A stretch of 64,000 bases of DNA. Origin: Pseudomonas sp. S04. GTDB lineage: Bacteria > Pseudomonadota > Gammaproteobacteria > Pseudomonadales > Pseudomonadaceae. Below, piece after piece: positions 44,511-55,620 of the stretch. The DNA is taken from positions 3,230,001 to 3,294,000 of the forward strand of contig NZ_CP019427.1 in NCBI RefSeq assembly GCF_009834545.1, read 5' to 3'. Every line of letters starts with the position of its first letter. The first letter of the stretch is position 1. The notes under the pieces are model-generated. The model saw nothing but the letters and a program-made list of their open reading frames with translations. It was not told the DNA's origin and made no database searches. The position numbers and the translations under genes were made by a program.

Positions 44511-46043
44511 CTACTGGAAGGCCGCGCGCAGTTCGCGCTTGAGCACTTTACCGGCGGCCGACAGCGGCAGCGTTTCGCGGAACTCGATGCTTTTCGGGCA
44601 CTTGTAGCCCGCGATGAATGCGCGGCAATGACGACGCAATTGGTCTTCGTCGACCTGGGCGCCGGACTGGCGCACGACCACGGCATGCACCGCCTCGCCC
44701 CACTGTGCATGGGGGATGCCGATCACCGCGCACTGGGCCACCGCCGGATGGCGCGCCAGCACGTTCTCGACCTCGGCCGAGTAGATGTTTTCACCGCCAC
44801 TGACAATCATGTCCTTGAGCCGGTCGACGATGAACAGGTAGCCCTGCTCGTCCATATAGGCGCCGTCTGCGGTGTACAGCCAACCGTTACGCAGGGCCTG
44901 GGCGGTTTCCTCGGGTTTGTTCCAGTACCCCTGCATCACGTTCGGCCCGCGCACGATGATTTCGCCCACGGTACCGCGGGGCACCTCCTGGCCCTGGGGG
45001 TCGACGATTTTCACCTGCAACCCCAGCCCGCCACGCCCCACCGAACGCGATAGCCCGCTTGCACGCGCCGATGCACTGTGATTGCACGGCAGGTTGCTGG
45101 AGACCACCGGACAGGCTTCGGTCAGCCCATAGGAGTGGGACAATTCAAGCGCTGGAAAGCGTGCCAGCAGGCGCTCGACCATCTCCCCGGCACTGGGGGA
45201 AGCGCCGTAGGTCAAGCGTTGCAGGCTGCTGAGGTCATACCGCGACAACGCGCGATGGTCCAGCAGCGCCAGGATCATGGTCGGCACTAGCAGGGTCTCG
45301 CTGATCCGCTCGCGTTCGATCACCTGCAGCACCGCCAGGGGTTCGAAGCTCGACACCAGCACATGGCACTCGCCGGCCAGGAACTGGATCAGCGCCCGGG
45401 CCATGCCGGCGACGTGGAACAGCGGCGCCACCTGCAACAGCCGGCCGCCGGGTATCGGCGGCATGTCGACCATGCGCGGCATGCACGCCGACCACAGATT
45501 CAGGTGCGACTGCATGACCCCCTTGGGAAAGCCGGTGGTGCCACCGGTGTACATGATGCACGCCAGGTCCTCGCCACCCCGACCGGCGTCGGCCATTGGC
45601 CTGGCCTGGGCAATCAGCTCGTCGAAGCCGAGCATGCCGGCGGGTGTTGGTCCTTCCCCGGCGTAGATCAAGCACGGCGCATTGCGCGCACCCGCGCGGA
45701 TGGCGTCGGCCAGGGCGAGGAAATGCTCGTCGATGATCAGGATCGCCGTGTCGCAATCGTCCAGCGCGTAGACGATTTCTGCCACGCTCCAGCGGGTGTT
45801 GACCGGGTTGAGCACCCCGCCACCCCACCACACTCCCATGATGTATTCCAGGTAGCGGTCGGAGTTGAGCGCCAGCATCCCGACCCGGTCCCCCGGGGCC
45901 ATGCCCAGCTCGCACAAGGCGCTCGCCAGGCGCGCGACGCGGTCGGCGAACTGGCGATAGGTCTGGCGGCGCGCGCCGAAAATCGTCGCCATCTGCTCTG
46001 GCGTCTGCTGCAGCGTGCGCTGCAGGCATAAAGTCATGTACAT
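44511..46043 (-). CDS. Acyl-CoA ligase 1 (AMP-binding, class I adenylate-forming)
   Basis: This 510-residue acyl-CoA synthetase has a phosphate-binding loop YTGGTTGFPKGVMQSHLN, a motif SHSYGLTEACPVVSSN, and the C-terminal DGAYMDEQGYLFIVDRLKDMIVSGGENIYSAEVE with the hinge and the later catalytic Lys region (SAAGKVLKRELR). It activates a carboxylic acid to its CoA ester. The ATG at 46043 is chosen because it aligns with the start of the paralogue at 48085 (MYLTQG against MYMTLC). It is the last gene of the unit hydratase, ligase, thioesterase, ligase. Confidence 0.92.
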   Translation of the reverse strand: MYMTLCLQRTLQQTPEQMATIFGARRQTYRQFADRVARLASALCELGMAPGDRVGMLALNSDRYLEYIMGVWWGGGVLNPVNTRWSVAEIVYALDDCDTAILIIDEHFLALADAIRAGARNAPCLIYAGEGPTPAGMLGFDELIAQARPMADAGRGGEDLACIMYTGGTTGFPKGVMQSHLNLWSACMPRMVDMPPIPGGRLLQVAPLFHVAGMARALIQFLAGECHVLVSSFEPLAVLQVIERERISETLLVPTMILALLDHRALSRYDLSSLQRLTYGASPSAGEMVERLLARFPALELSHSYGLTEACPVVSSNLPCNHSASARASGLSRSVGRGGLGLQVKIVDPQGQEVPRGTVGEIIVRGPNVMQGYWNKPEETAQALRNGWLYTADGAYMDEQGYLFIVDRLKDMIVSGGENIYSAEVENVLARHPAVAQCAVIGIPHAQWGEAVHAVVVRQSGAQVDEDQLRRHCRAFIAGYKCPKSIEFRETLPLSAAGKVLKRELRAAFQ

Positions 46044-46088
46044 GGGTTTCACCCTTGTGTCAGGAGGGCGCAGGCTACGCCCAGCGGA

Positions 46089-46529
46089 TCATTCGGCGTG
46101 CGGCAGTGGGTGTTTCCAGCGCGTGAACACGCCGTTGCTGCGCAGCACCAAGCGCTCGCCGACCAGCAGTCGGCAACTGGCATTGATCAAGCTGCTGCCG
46201 GCCTTGTGGATTTCGACGTGGGCTTCGAGCCAGTCGCCTTCGCGCACTGCGCCCAGGTAGTCGAGGTTCAAATTGACGGTGATGGCCGCCCGCTCCATCA
46301 CCAGCAGGCGGCGGAGCATCATCCCAAAGGCGCTGTCGGCAACCGTGGCAAGGAAACCACCATGGGCAATGCCCACGTAATTAAGGTGCCGGCCCAGGAC
46401 ACGCACCGCCAGGACCGGCCGTTCATGGTGAATGTAAAACTCGGCACAACCACTGAGGAACTTCGAAGCGCCCTGCACCGGTGAAAATCCTTCGGGGACC
46501 GAGCTCACACCACGGCTGGGCGTCTCCAT
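46089..46529 (-). CDS. PaaI-type hotdog thioesterase
   Basis: The 146-residue protein has the hotdog fold motif LNYVGIAHGGFLATVADSAFG, and ITVNLNLDYLGAVREGD then ASCRLLVGERLVLRSNGVF. These thioesterases release CoA from dead-end or excess acyl-CoA. Its ATG at 46529 shares a base with the stop of the upstream ligase (TGATG). Sitting between two acyl-CoA ligases, it may recycle CoA in the same pathway. Confidence 0.88.
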   Translation of the reverse strand: METPSRGVSSVPEGFSPVQGASKFLSGCAEFYIHHERPVLAVRVLGRHLNYVGIAHGGFLATVADSAFGMMLRRLLVMERAAITVNLNLDYLGAVREGDWLEAHVEIHKAGSSLINASCRLLVGERLVLRSNGVFTRWKHPLPHAE

Positions 46530-48085
46530 CAACTGACGCTCCGGTCTTTGCCCTGCCAGAACGGCTCGCGCAGGTCACGCTTGAGAATCTTGCCCGCGCC
46601 GGACAGCGGCAGGACTTCGCGGAACTCCACCGACTTGGGAGTCTTGTAGCCCGCGATCAACCGCCGACAGTGCTCCATGATCTCCGCATCGGCCGCCTGG
46701 TTGCCCGGCTTCAGCACGACGACCGCGTGCACCGCCTCACCCCACTGCTGGCACGGGATACCGATCACCGCACACACCGCCACAGCCGGATGACTGGCGA
46801 TCGCACTCTCTACCTCAGCGGAGTAGATGTTCTCGCCGCCGCTGACAATCATGTCCTTGAAGCGGTCGACAATGTACAGGTAGCCGTCCTCGTCCATGTA
46901 GGCACCGTCCCCGGTATGCATCCAGCCTCCGCGCAAGGCCTGGGCGGTTTCCTCGGGTTTGTTCCAGTACCCGAGCATGATGTTCGGGCCACGGACAATC
47001 ACTTCGCCCACGGTGCCGCACGCAACTTCGTTGTCGTGTTCGTCGACAATGCGCACTGTCACTCCCAGTCCCGGACGCCCGGCCGAACGCAAGCGGCCAT
47101 TGGCGATCCCTTCGGCGCTGTGATTCTGCGGACCATTGGCGCTGATCGGCGGCGCCGCTTCGGTCATGCCATAGCCCTGGGTGAATTCGACATTGGGCAG
47201 GGCCTTGAGCGCCAGTTCCAGCAACGGCACGGCAATCGGCGAGGCGCCGTAGGTCAGGCTGCGCAGGCTACTGAGGTCATGGCGAGCAAAGTCCGGGTGC
47301 ATGATCAGCGCCTGGAGCATGGTCGGCACAATCAGGATATCGCTGATGCGCTCGCGCTCGATGGTGCGCATCACGTCCGAGGCATCAAAAGCCGGGACAA
47401 ACACACTCGGCAGCCCGATCAGCGAGATCAGGATCACCCGGGACAACGCCGCCAGGTGGAACATGGGCGCGATGTGCAGGGTCATGGCATCCGCCGGCAC
47501 CGGCACATCCGCTGCACGCGCCACGGCCGCCGACCACAGGTTCATGTGTGACTGCATGACGCCCTTGGGCTGGCCGGTGGTGCCCCCGGTGTAGAGGATA
47601 CTGGCCAAGTCCTCGCCACCGCGAAAGGCATCATCCACCGGCGCGTTGTCGCGAATCAGCTGCTCGAACGAGAGCATGCCTGCCGGTGCCGGGCCATCGC
47701 CGACGTGAATCAGCAATGGTGTGACTCGGGCCGAGGCCGAGATCGCCGGCGCCAGGGGCAGGAAGGTGTCGTCGATGAACAGAATGCGGGTGTCGCAGTC
47801 ATCCAGCGAATAGACAATCTCCGCGACGCTCCAGCGAATGTTCACCGGGTTGACCACGCCACCGCCCCACCAGGTGGCGAGGAAGTATTCGAGGAAGCGG
47901 TCGCTGTTCAGGCCCAACAGGCCAACGCGATCACCGGCTTGCATGCCGAGCTTTTGCAGGGCACCGGCCAGGCGCGCGACACGATCGGTCATTTGCGCGT
48001 AGCTCTGGCGCCGGTCACGAAACACCGTGGCCAGGGCATCGGGCTGTTGCTGCGCCATGCGGTGCAGTCCTTGAGTCAGGTACAT
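46529..48085 (-). CDS. Acyl-CoA ligase 2 (AMP-binding)
   Basis: The 518-residue acyl-CoA synthetase is a paralogue of the one at 44511: LYTGGTTGQPKGVMQSHMN, TQGYGMTEAAPPISANG, MDEDGYLYIVDRFKDMIVSGGENIYSAE and SGAGKILKRDLR. Two ligases in one unit suggest that acids are activated at two stages of the pathway, for example the whole substrate and a shortened or ring-cleaved product. The ATG at 48085 gives a standard N-terminus. Confidence 0.92.
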   Translation of the reverse strand: MYLTQGLHRMAQQQPDALATVFRDRRQSYAQMTDRVARLAGALQKLGMQAGDRVGLLGLNSDRFLEYFLATWWGGGVVNPVNIRWSVAEIVYSLDDCDTRILFIDDTFLPLAPAISASARVTPLLIHVGDGPAPAGMLSFEQLIRDNAPVDDAFRGGEDLASILYTGGTTGQPKGVMQSHMNLWSAAVARAADVPVPADAMTLHIAPMFHLAALSRVILISLIGLPSVFVPAFDASDVMRTIERERISDILIVPTMLQALIMHPDFARHDLSSLRSLTYGASPIAVPLLELALKALPNVEFTQGYGMTEAAPPISANGPQNHSAEGIANGRLRSAGRPGLGVTVRIVDEHDNEVACGTVGEVIVRGPNIMLGYWNKPEETAQALRGGWMHTGDGAYMDEDGYLYIVDRFKDMIVSGGENIYSAEVESAIASHPAVAVCAVIGIPCQQWGEAVHAVVVLKPGNQAADAEIMEHCRRLIAGYKTPKSVEFREVLPLSGAGKILKRDLREPFWQGKDRSVS

Positions 48086-48144
48086 ATGAGTCTCCTGTAA
48101 TTGTTGTTGTCAGGTCGGGACACATGCAGCGCGGTATGGGGATT

Positions 48145-48948
48145 TCAGGTACCGGTGTACTTGGGCGCACGCGTTTGGGCGAATGCCAGGCGGCCTTCGG
48201 CGAAGTCCTGGCTGTCACGCAGCAGGCCCCAGTGCAGGTTGGCTTGGCTGACAAAATCCCGCGCGGGTAGATGGGCGGTCTGCACCGCCAACTGTTTGAT
48301 CGATTGCACCGCCAGCGGACCGTTGCCGGCGATCCGCTCCGCCAGCTCCAGTACCACGGCTTGCAGCTGCCCGGCGGGCACCAGGTCACTGACCAGGCCA
48401 ATGCGCAAGGCTTCCTGGGCATTGATCGGCTCGCCAGTCAGGGCCATTTTCATCGCGTGCGCCGAACCTACCGCACGCAGCAGGTACTGCACGCCACCCG
48501 CCGAGGGGATGGCGGCCATGCGCACTTCCGGCAGGCCGAATGAGGCGCCGTCAGTGGCAATTCGCAGATCACACTGCAACGCCAGTTCAAGGCCGCCACC
48601 CAGGCACAGGCCCTGGATCCCGGCGATCAGCGGTTTCCAGAGGTCCAGGTCACTAAGGTCCAGCAAGCGGTTGTAACCGCCCTCCTCGGCTTCGGTCTCG
48701 CGACTTTTCAGGGCCCCTGCGACAAACCCCGGCACCGGGCGCAGGGACTCCTTGAAGTGGGCGCCGCAACAGAAGGCGCGCTCACCGGCCCCGAGCAGGA
48801 CGATGACCCGCACCTGCTCATCGTCCTGGCAGGCACGCAGGGTCTTGCGCAGGTGCATCAGGTCGCCGATGGTCAGGGCGTTGTTGCAATGGGGCGCGTC
48901 GAGCGTGACCAGTGCCACGTGTTCGATGATCTTGAATTGAATGGCCAT
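48145..48948 (-). CDS. Enoyl-CoA hydratase/isomerase
   Basis: The 267-residue crotonase-fold enzyme retains the oxyanion-hole regions (GERAFCCGAHFKE; GLCLGGGLELALQCDLRIA) and both catalytic Glu positions (the Glu of GGGLELAL and that of SFGLPEVRMAAIPSAGG), so hydratase activity is likely. It begins the minus-strand unit with the two ligases and the thioesterase, and it is divergent from the second LuxR gene with site 5 between them. Confidence 0.9.
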   Translation of the reverse strand: MAIQFKIIEHVALVTLDAPHCNNALTIGDLMHLRKTLRACQDDEQVRVIVLLGAGERAFCCGAHFKESLRPVPGFVAGALKSRETEAEEGGYNRLLDLSDLDLWKPLIAGIQGLCLGGGLELALQCDLRIATDGASFGLPEVRMAAIPSAGGVQYLLRAVGSAHAMKMALTGEPINAQEALRIGLVSDLVPAGQLQAVVLELAERIAGNGPLAVQSIKQLAVQTAHLPARDFVSQANLHWGLLRDSQDFAEGRLAFAQTRAPKYTGT

Positions 48949-49115
48949 GGGCTAACTCCAGCGCTGCGATGGTCTCTCGATGGGCGTGCGGGTGGGCGAC
49001 CGGCGTTGGCGGCTGGCGGCACTTGTTTTTTTGTTCGATGCGGCGACGCCGGTGCTCTGTGCCAGGCGTCGCTTGCCTATGCCAGCCAGTAGAACAAGCC
49101 CCTTTGTCGCGGCCA

Positions 49116-49132
49116 CCACCCACATCGGGTGG
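49116..49132. promoter_or_regulatory. CCACCCG palindrome, site 5 (hydratase/LuxR 2 intergenic)
   Basis: CCACCCACATCGGGTGG in the 308-base gap between the hydratase gene (start 48948) and the second LuxR gene (start 49257); 167 and 124 bases from the two starts. The rest of the gap shows nothing I can name. Confidence 0.6.
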
Positions 49133-49256
49133 CGATTGCCTGCCCCATTGACCCGGGTTGCGGCCCTGGCCAAACAGAGCGCCATACGCGGCAAACTCTG
49201 CGCTACACTCGGTCCGATTCGAGCACGCTCAAAACAAAAATGAATCGGATAGCCCC

Positions 49257-52061
49257 ATGGACAAACACCCCAAGTCCACTGCCTCGGACAGCCCCACGAC
49301 GGCAAGCCAGTCGCCGATTGTCAGTACCAAGCTGATTCCTCCACGCGGTGCCGCACGCCTGGTCGCCCGTGAGCGCCTGCAGGACCAAATGCTCAAGGCC
49401 CGTCGCCAGCGCTGCATCGTGCTCAAGGGACCGGCGGGCTGCGGCAAGACCTCGACCTTGATCGCCTGGCGCCAGGCCCTGTTGCCCCTGGGCTTTGACG
49501 TCGCCTGGTTGACCCTGTCTGCCGACGATAATGAGCTGACCCGTTTTCTCGACTATCTGCTGGCCAGCCTGGGCCAGATCGACCCCGCCCTGGTGCACGA
49601 AGCGACCCAGCTCGAAGGGCGGGGCATCGACAGCGAGGCCGTCGAGCGCACGGTGATCACCCTGGTGCGCAGCATTGCCCGGCGCACCAAAGAGCTGGTG
49701 CTGGTGCTCGATGACCTGCATCACCTGACGGACGTGGGCATTCACCAAGCCCTGCAATGGCTGATCGATTACGCGCCGGCCAACCTGCACCTGGCGCTGG
49801 TGTCGCGCAGTGCGGTGCCGTTGTCCCTGGCGCGGTTGCGCAGCCAGGAACTGGTTCTGGAGTTGAGCCTGCGCGACTTGCGCTTCACCCCGGCCGAATC
49901 CGCGCAGTTCCTCAAGGCACAGTTGGGTGAGATCAATGCCCGTGACGCGCGCTTGATCCATGAGCAGGCCGATGGCTGGGTCGCAGGCATGCAGTTGCTC
50001 GCGGTCAGTCGCAAGAACAATCGCCCCCAAGCGGCCACGACCAGCGCCGCGGTACAGACGCTGGTGCGCGACGACCAGGCCTTCGCCCGTTTTTTCGAGA
50101 TCGAGGTGTTGTCCCACCTGTCGCCCACCGACCTCGACCTGCTGTTGCTCATGGCGGTCTGCAACCGTTTCTGCGCCTCGTTGTGTGCGGCCTTGAGCGG
50201 TCACCCTCAGGCCGTCAGCGAAGCCAGCGCGCTGTTGGCGCGCCTGGAGCGCGACAACCTGTTCCTGATTCCCGTGGACAGCGCCAAGCGTGAAACCTGG
50301 TACCGGCTGCACCCGTTGCTGCGCGAAACCCTGCTCAAGTACTTCGACTCGCGCAGCCGGGCCGAGCAACAGGCCGTGCATGCGCGGGCATGGGCCTGGT
50401 TCCGTGACCAGCAACACCTGGATGAAGCCGTGCACCATGCGGTGATGAGCGGTGATCCCGACGCTGCCGCCGACCTGGTCGAGCAACACGCCGAAGCGCT
50501 ATACGCCCATGGCGACCTGCGCATGCTGATCGAGTTGGTCCGGCTGTTGCCGGTCGAGCAGGTGCAGGCACGGGTCAAGCTGCGCATCCTCAAGGCCCGC
50601 ATGCAGCTCTATGCCCGGGATTTCATTGCCTGTGCCAACAGCCTTGATCAACTGCTTCACGACGTCCCCGAACACCAGATGCATGATCGTTTCATGGTCG
50701 CCCTGCTGCGGGCCTCTCTGGCCCTGCAACGGGATGACACCGATGCGGCGATGACGGTCCTGCCGCAATTGCTCGCCCCTCCGGCAGGCAGCAACAGTGT
50801 CGCGATCGGCTCCTGCACCAATATCCTGTCCTGGCTCTACATGCACCGCGGTGAATACGAAAAGGCGCGTCAGGTGCAATTCGACCGGCCAGCGTTGCTG
50901 ATTAACGGCGAGCCCTTCCTCGGGACCTCGGCCGGTAGCCTCCAGGGCCGCTGCATGACCGGGTTGAGCCATGCCCTGGAAGGCCAGATGAAGCAGTCGG
51001 AGCGCGTCTATCGGGACGTGATCCACGAAGCGGCCCACTGCGGCAAGGCCGGGACGGATGCGACCTACCTGGCCACCGCACTGCTGGGCGAGGTGTTGTA
51101 CGAAACCAACGATGTCGACGTGGCCTTCAAGTTACTCTCCGGATGGGTCGACATTCTTGAGCGGATTTCGATACCCGACTCGGTGCTGCGGGTGCTCCAG
51201 GTGCTGTGGAAAGTGCAGTGGCTCGCCGGTAACCATCAGGAGGCCTTCGCCTTCGTCGATCGGCTCGACGAATACGCGAGCAAACTCGGGCTGGACCGCT
51301 TGCAGTCCTACTGCCTGACCTGGCGGGTGCACTGGCACCTGTTGCTCGACGAACCCGCCGCCGCCCAGGCCAAACTGGCCAGGCTGGAAGCCATCGACGC
51401 CCGCCACCCCGACGCCGGACACAGTGCACTCAAGGAAATTCACATCCTGACCGAGAACGCACGGGCCCGCTGGCAGATTCACCAGGGCGACCTCGACGGC
51501 GCCTTGCAGCGCATTGAACAATTGATCGACACCTGCGAACGGCATCGTCGGCAACTCGGTGCGGTGCGCCTGCTGGTGTTGAGTGCCGTGATCGAGGCGC
51601 GGCGCGGCAACCCGGCTGCCGCGCGCGACAAAGTGCTGCTGGCGCTGCGCCGCGGACAACGCTTCGGGCTGCTGCGCAGCCTGCTCGATGCCCACCCGGA
51701 CGCCCTTGACCTGATCCTGGAAATCACTCGCCAGGAAACCCTCGACCCAGTCCTGGCGTTTTACGTCGAGCGCTTGCAGGCCGCCCACGTGGCCGTCCCC
51801 GTCCCCGCCGCCGTCTCCGGCAAGCCTGCCCAGGCCACGCCGAGCAAACCCCAGGCCAACAGCATCGAACCGCTGAGCGAGCGGGAGATCGAGGTCGTGC
51901 GCCTGCTGGCTCAAGCACTGCCCAACAAAAAAATCGCCCGCGCCTTGGGGTTATCGCCGGAAACCGTGAAATGGCATTTGAGCCATATCTACAGCAAGCT
52001 TGGCGTCAACAGCCGCGACGAAGCGGTAGCCCGCGTGCGCGACCTGGAGTCCCAGGACTGA
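49257..52061 (+). CDS. MalT-like LuxR-family transcriptional activator 2
   Basis: The 934-residue MalT-type regulator has a P-loop ([18 protein letters not shown]), Walker B ([14 protein letters not shown]), a winged-helix part ([30 protein letters not shown]), a long TPR-like region and a C-terminal LuxR HTH ([38 protein letters not shown]). It is longer than activator 1 and closer to MalT/AcoK in layout. I chose the ATG at 49257 just before [19 protein letters not shown]; the frame is open further upstream. It probably activates the units carrying CCACCCG palindromes. Confidence 0.9.
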   Translation: MDKHPKSTASDSPTTASQSPIVSTKLIPPRGAARLVARERLQDQMLKARRQRCIVLKGPAGCGKTSTLIAWRQALLPLGFDVAWLTLSADDNELTRFLDYLLASLGQIDPALVHEATQLEGRGIDSEAVERTVITLVRSIARRTKELVLVLDDLHHLTDVGIHQALQWLIDYAPANLHLALVSRSAVPLSLARLRSQELVLELSLRDLRFTPAESAQFLKAQLGEINARDARLIHEQADGWVAGMQLLAVSRKNNRPQAATTSAAVQTLVRDDQAFARFFEIEVLSHLSPTDLDLLLLMAVCNRFCASLCAALSGHPQAVSEASALLARLERDNLFLIPVDSAKRETWYRLHPLLRETLLKYFDSRSRAEQQAVHARAWAWFRDQQHLDEAVHHAVMSGDPDAAADLVEQHAEALYAHGDLRMLIELVRLLPVEQVQARVKLRILKARMQLYARDFIACANSLDQLLHDVPEHQMHDRFMVALLRASLALQRDDTDAAMTVLPQLLAPPAGSNSVAIGSCTNILSWLYMHRGEYEKARQVQFDRPALLINGEPFLGTSAGSLQGRCMTGLSHALEGQMKQSERVYRDVIHEAAHCGKAGTDATYLATALLGEVLYETNDVDVAFKLLSGWVDILERISIPDSVLRVLQVLWKVQWLAGNHQEAFAFVDRLDEYASKLGLDRLQSYCLTWRVHWHLLLDEPAAAQAKLARLEAIDARHPDAGHSALKEIHILTENARARWQIHQGDLDGALQRIEQLIDTCERHRRQLGAVRLLVLSAVIEARRGNPAAARDKVLLALRRGQRFGLLRSLLDAHPDALDLILEITRQETLDPVLAFYVERLQAAHVAVPVPAAVSGKPAQATPSKPQANSIEPLSEREIEVVRLLAQALPNKKIARALGLSPETVKWHLSHIYSKLGVNSRDEAVARVRDLESQD

Positions 52062-52071
52062 TAGGCGTACG

Positions 52072-52120
52072 CATCGCGAGCATCGCCGGCAGGCCGCAAG
52101 CGGGCGCCGGTCCCCACAGG
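52072..52120. repeat. REP-like repeat
   Basis: CATCGCGAGCATCGCCGGCA followed by GGCCGCAAGCGGGCGCCGGT and CCCCACAGG, the reverse of the GTGGGAGCGGGC...CTCGCGA type, immediately after the LuxR 2 stop and 45 bases before repeat copy B. Confidence 0.55.
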
Positions 52121-52165
52121 GGGTGGCACAGCCAACATTTATGGACCCTGACACACCGCCATCCC

Positions 52166-52943
52166 GGCATAGGTATCTACACAACTTTGTGGCGGGCTGT
52201 GGGCCGGCCGGGGTGTTGGATTTGGCCGAGTACATATCCATTTCTTCGGTAACGGCCTCCTATGGTTCCGCTTTTACAGCGGCTCACTTTTGGAGGAGCC
52301 CAAAAGTAAGCAAAAGGCTCTTGCCCCACCACTCGGCACCTCGCTTAGGCTCGGTGTGCCCTCACTCCGGCTTGAATCCGTGGGCCGCCGCCACGCGCCA
52401 TCCATGGCGCGGGGCGGCTAACCCGGCGTCCTGCCGGGTTACCCACGGCTTCAAGCCTGCGTTCGGCCAGCGTGGTTAACGGGGCGCCCAGGATCAAAAA
52501 ACAAAGCCAGAGCCAGAGCCAGATCAAAAGATGGCTGACTTCGTCAGCGTCTTAGGAAGTAGAAGCCACACCGCGCATGCCCTAGCGATCAGGTCGGCTC
52601 GAAGGCCGCCTCGCTTTGTTTTTGATCCTGGGCGCCCGTTAACCACGCTGGCCGGAGTTCGATATTGATTTGGGGGGTAAACCGGCAGGACGCCGGTTTA
52701 GCCGCACTGGGCCAGGGAGGGCCCATTGCGGCGGCCCCCCAAATCAATGTCGGAGTACGGGCATGCCGAGCCTAAGCGAGGCACCAAGTGGTGGGGAAAG
52801 AGCGTTTTGCTTACTTTTGCGCTGTTCAAAAGTGAGCCGCCGTCAGGCGGAACCATAGGAGGCCGTTACCGCAAAAATGGATATGTACTCGGTCTAATCC
52901 AACACCCCAGAGGCCGCTACAAAGTTGTGTAGATACCTATGGC
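52166..52943. repeat. Palindromic dispersed element, copy B (uninterrupted)
   Basis: This 778-bp imperfect palindrome starts GGCATAGGTATCTACACAAC and ends with its complement, with the inner blocks GAGTACATATCC, GCTCACTTTTG and AAAAGTAAGC repeated inverted near 52810-52900. Its centre is inverted relative to copies A and C: the block GGCTTGAATCCGTGGGCC comes first and TTGATTTGGGGGG later. A short (GCCAGA)n run lies near 52506. It separates the LuxR 2 gene from the plus-strand beta-oxidation unit. No gene is supported inside it. Confidence 0.88.
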
Positions 52944-53101
52944 CATCCCAGGCAAGCCCCGTCCCATAGATTTACTGTGGGCTAGCCTGCTCGCGAAGGC
53001 CCGGAGAGCGCCGCGGCCATCCTGAATCCACGCGTCATCGTTGCCGGCTCGCTTTGCTCCGGCCTTTTCCCCAGCGCACTGGCGCAGGTTTTTTCTCTTT
53101 G

Positions 53102-53118
53102 CCACCCGCCTCGGGTGG
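53102..53118. promoter_or_regulatory. CCACCCG palindrome, site 6 (acyl-CoA dehydrogenase 4 unit)
   Basis: CCACCCGCCTCGGGTGG, a perfect palindrome apart from the central base, 120 bases before the start at 53239. The surrounding 52944-53238 holds a REP-like fragment near 52984 and no gene. Confidence 0.65.
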
Positions 53119-53238
53119 CGTTTGCCTCGGTGCCCTCCCCCTATCGTAGTGCTCAATTCAAAGGCGCAACACGTGCCTTTGCGTCTGCGCCTGGCCATGG
53201 CGGATCGCTGTTGGCCGACGAACATTGAGGAGCCCAGA

Positions 53239-54378
<1,140 letters not shown>

Positions 54379-54406
54379 ACCCTGAACAACAATAAGGAAC
54401 CACTCG

Positions 54407-55591
54407 ATGAGCAATAAGGTATTCGTTGCGGGCGTCGGCATGATCCAGTTCAAGAAGCCCGGAACCAACGACCCCTACGACCAAATGGGCGAGCAGGCTA
54501 TCCGCCTGGCCCTGGCGGACGCTGGCCTTCAGTTGAGCGATGTTCAGCAGGCTTATGCCGGCTACGTCTATGGCGACTCCACCTGCGGCCAGAAAGCCCT
54601 GTATCGGGTCGGCATGACCGGCATCCCGCTGATCAACGTCAACAACAACTGCGCGACCGGCTCCTCGGCTCTGTTCCTCGCTCGCCAGGCCGTGGCCAGC
54701 GGCGCCGTGGAATGCGCTTTGGCATTTGGCTTCGAGCAAATGAACCCCGGCGCACTGAAGTCGGCCTGGAGCGATCGTGCACCGGCCACCGAACGGGCCC
54801 TGAGTGTGACCAACGAACTGGTGGGCATGCCGGACCTGCCCAACGCCATCCGCCAGTTCGGCGGAGCCGGCTACGCCCACATGCAGAAGTACGGCACGCG
54901 CCTTGAGACCTTCGCGAAAATTCGCGCCAAGGCCAGCCGTCATGCGGCCAACAACCCGCTGGCGGTGTTTCGCAACGTGGTCAGTGCCGCAGAGGTGCTG
55001 AGCGCCCCTGTGCTGTGGGAAGGCGTGATGACCCGCCTGATGGCCTGCCCACCGACCTGCGGTGCGGCTGCCAGCATTGTGGTCTCCGAAGCCTTCGCGA
55101 AAAAACACGGGCTGCGTACTGACGTGCTGATAGCCGGCCAAGCCCTGACCACGGACCTGCCCAGCACCTACGACGCCAAGGACATGATCCGCGTGGTGGG
55201 TTTCGACATGACCCGCATGGCCGCGCAACTGGCCTACAACCAGGCCGGGATCGGCCCCAAAGACATCGACGTGATCGAGTTGCACGACTGTTTTGCGCAA
55301 AACGAACTGCTGACCTACGAGGGCCTGGGCCTGTGTGCCGAAGGCGGCGCCGAGCAACTGGTCAACGATGGCGATAACACCTATGGCGGCGAATGGGTGA
55401 CCAACCCGTCCGGCGGCCTGCTTTCCAAGGGCCACCCGCTGGGCGCCACCGGCCTGGCCCAGTGCTACGAGCTGACCCATCAACTGCGTGGCAGCGCCGA
55501 CCGGCGTCAGGTCGAGGGCGCACGCATCGCGGTGCAGCACAACCTGGGCCTGGGTGGCGCCTGTGTCGTCACCGTGTACCAGAAAAACTGA
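54407..55591 (+). CDS. SCP-x type thiolase (lipid-transfer family) 2
   Basis: The 394-residue thiolase is a paralogue of the gene at 41995, with nucleophile Cys in NVNNNCATGSSALFLARQAV, VIELHDCFAQNELLTYEGLG and catalytic His in GGLLSKGHPLGATGLAQCYEL. It would cleave the 3-oxoacyl-CoA produced by the reductase at 56522. It starts 28 bases after the dehydrogenase gene. The order dehydrogenase-thiolase is the same in both paralogous units, so the pair duplicated together. Confidence 0.92.
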   Translation: MSNKVFVAGVGMIQFKKPGTNDPYDQMGEQAIRLALADAGLQLSDVQQAYAGYVYGDSTCGQKALYRVGMTGIPLINVNNNCATGSSALFLARQAVASGAVECALAFGFEQMNPGALKSAWSDRAPATERALSVTNELVGMPDLPNAIRQFGGAGYAHMQKYGTRLETFAKIRAKASRHAANNPLAVFRNVVSAAEVLSAPVLWEGVMTRLMACPPTCGAAASIVVSEAFAKKHGLRTDVLIAGQALTTDLPSTYDAKDMIRVVGFDMTRMAAQLAYNQAGIGPKDIDVIELHDCFAQNELLTYEGLGLCAEGGAEQLVNDGDNTYGGEWVTNPSGGLLSKGHPLGATGLAQCYELTHQLRGSADRRQVEGARIAVQHNLGLGGACVVTVYQKN

Positions 55592-55620
55592 CACGGCCTG
55601 CCTACCACGGAGTCATTGCC

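Noticed and set aside
52166..52943. Short proteins inside the palindromic elements
   Set aside because: The frames differ between copies, read in both directions through the palindrome, and lack ribosome binding sites.
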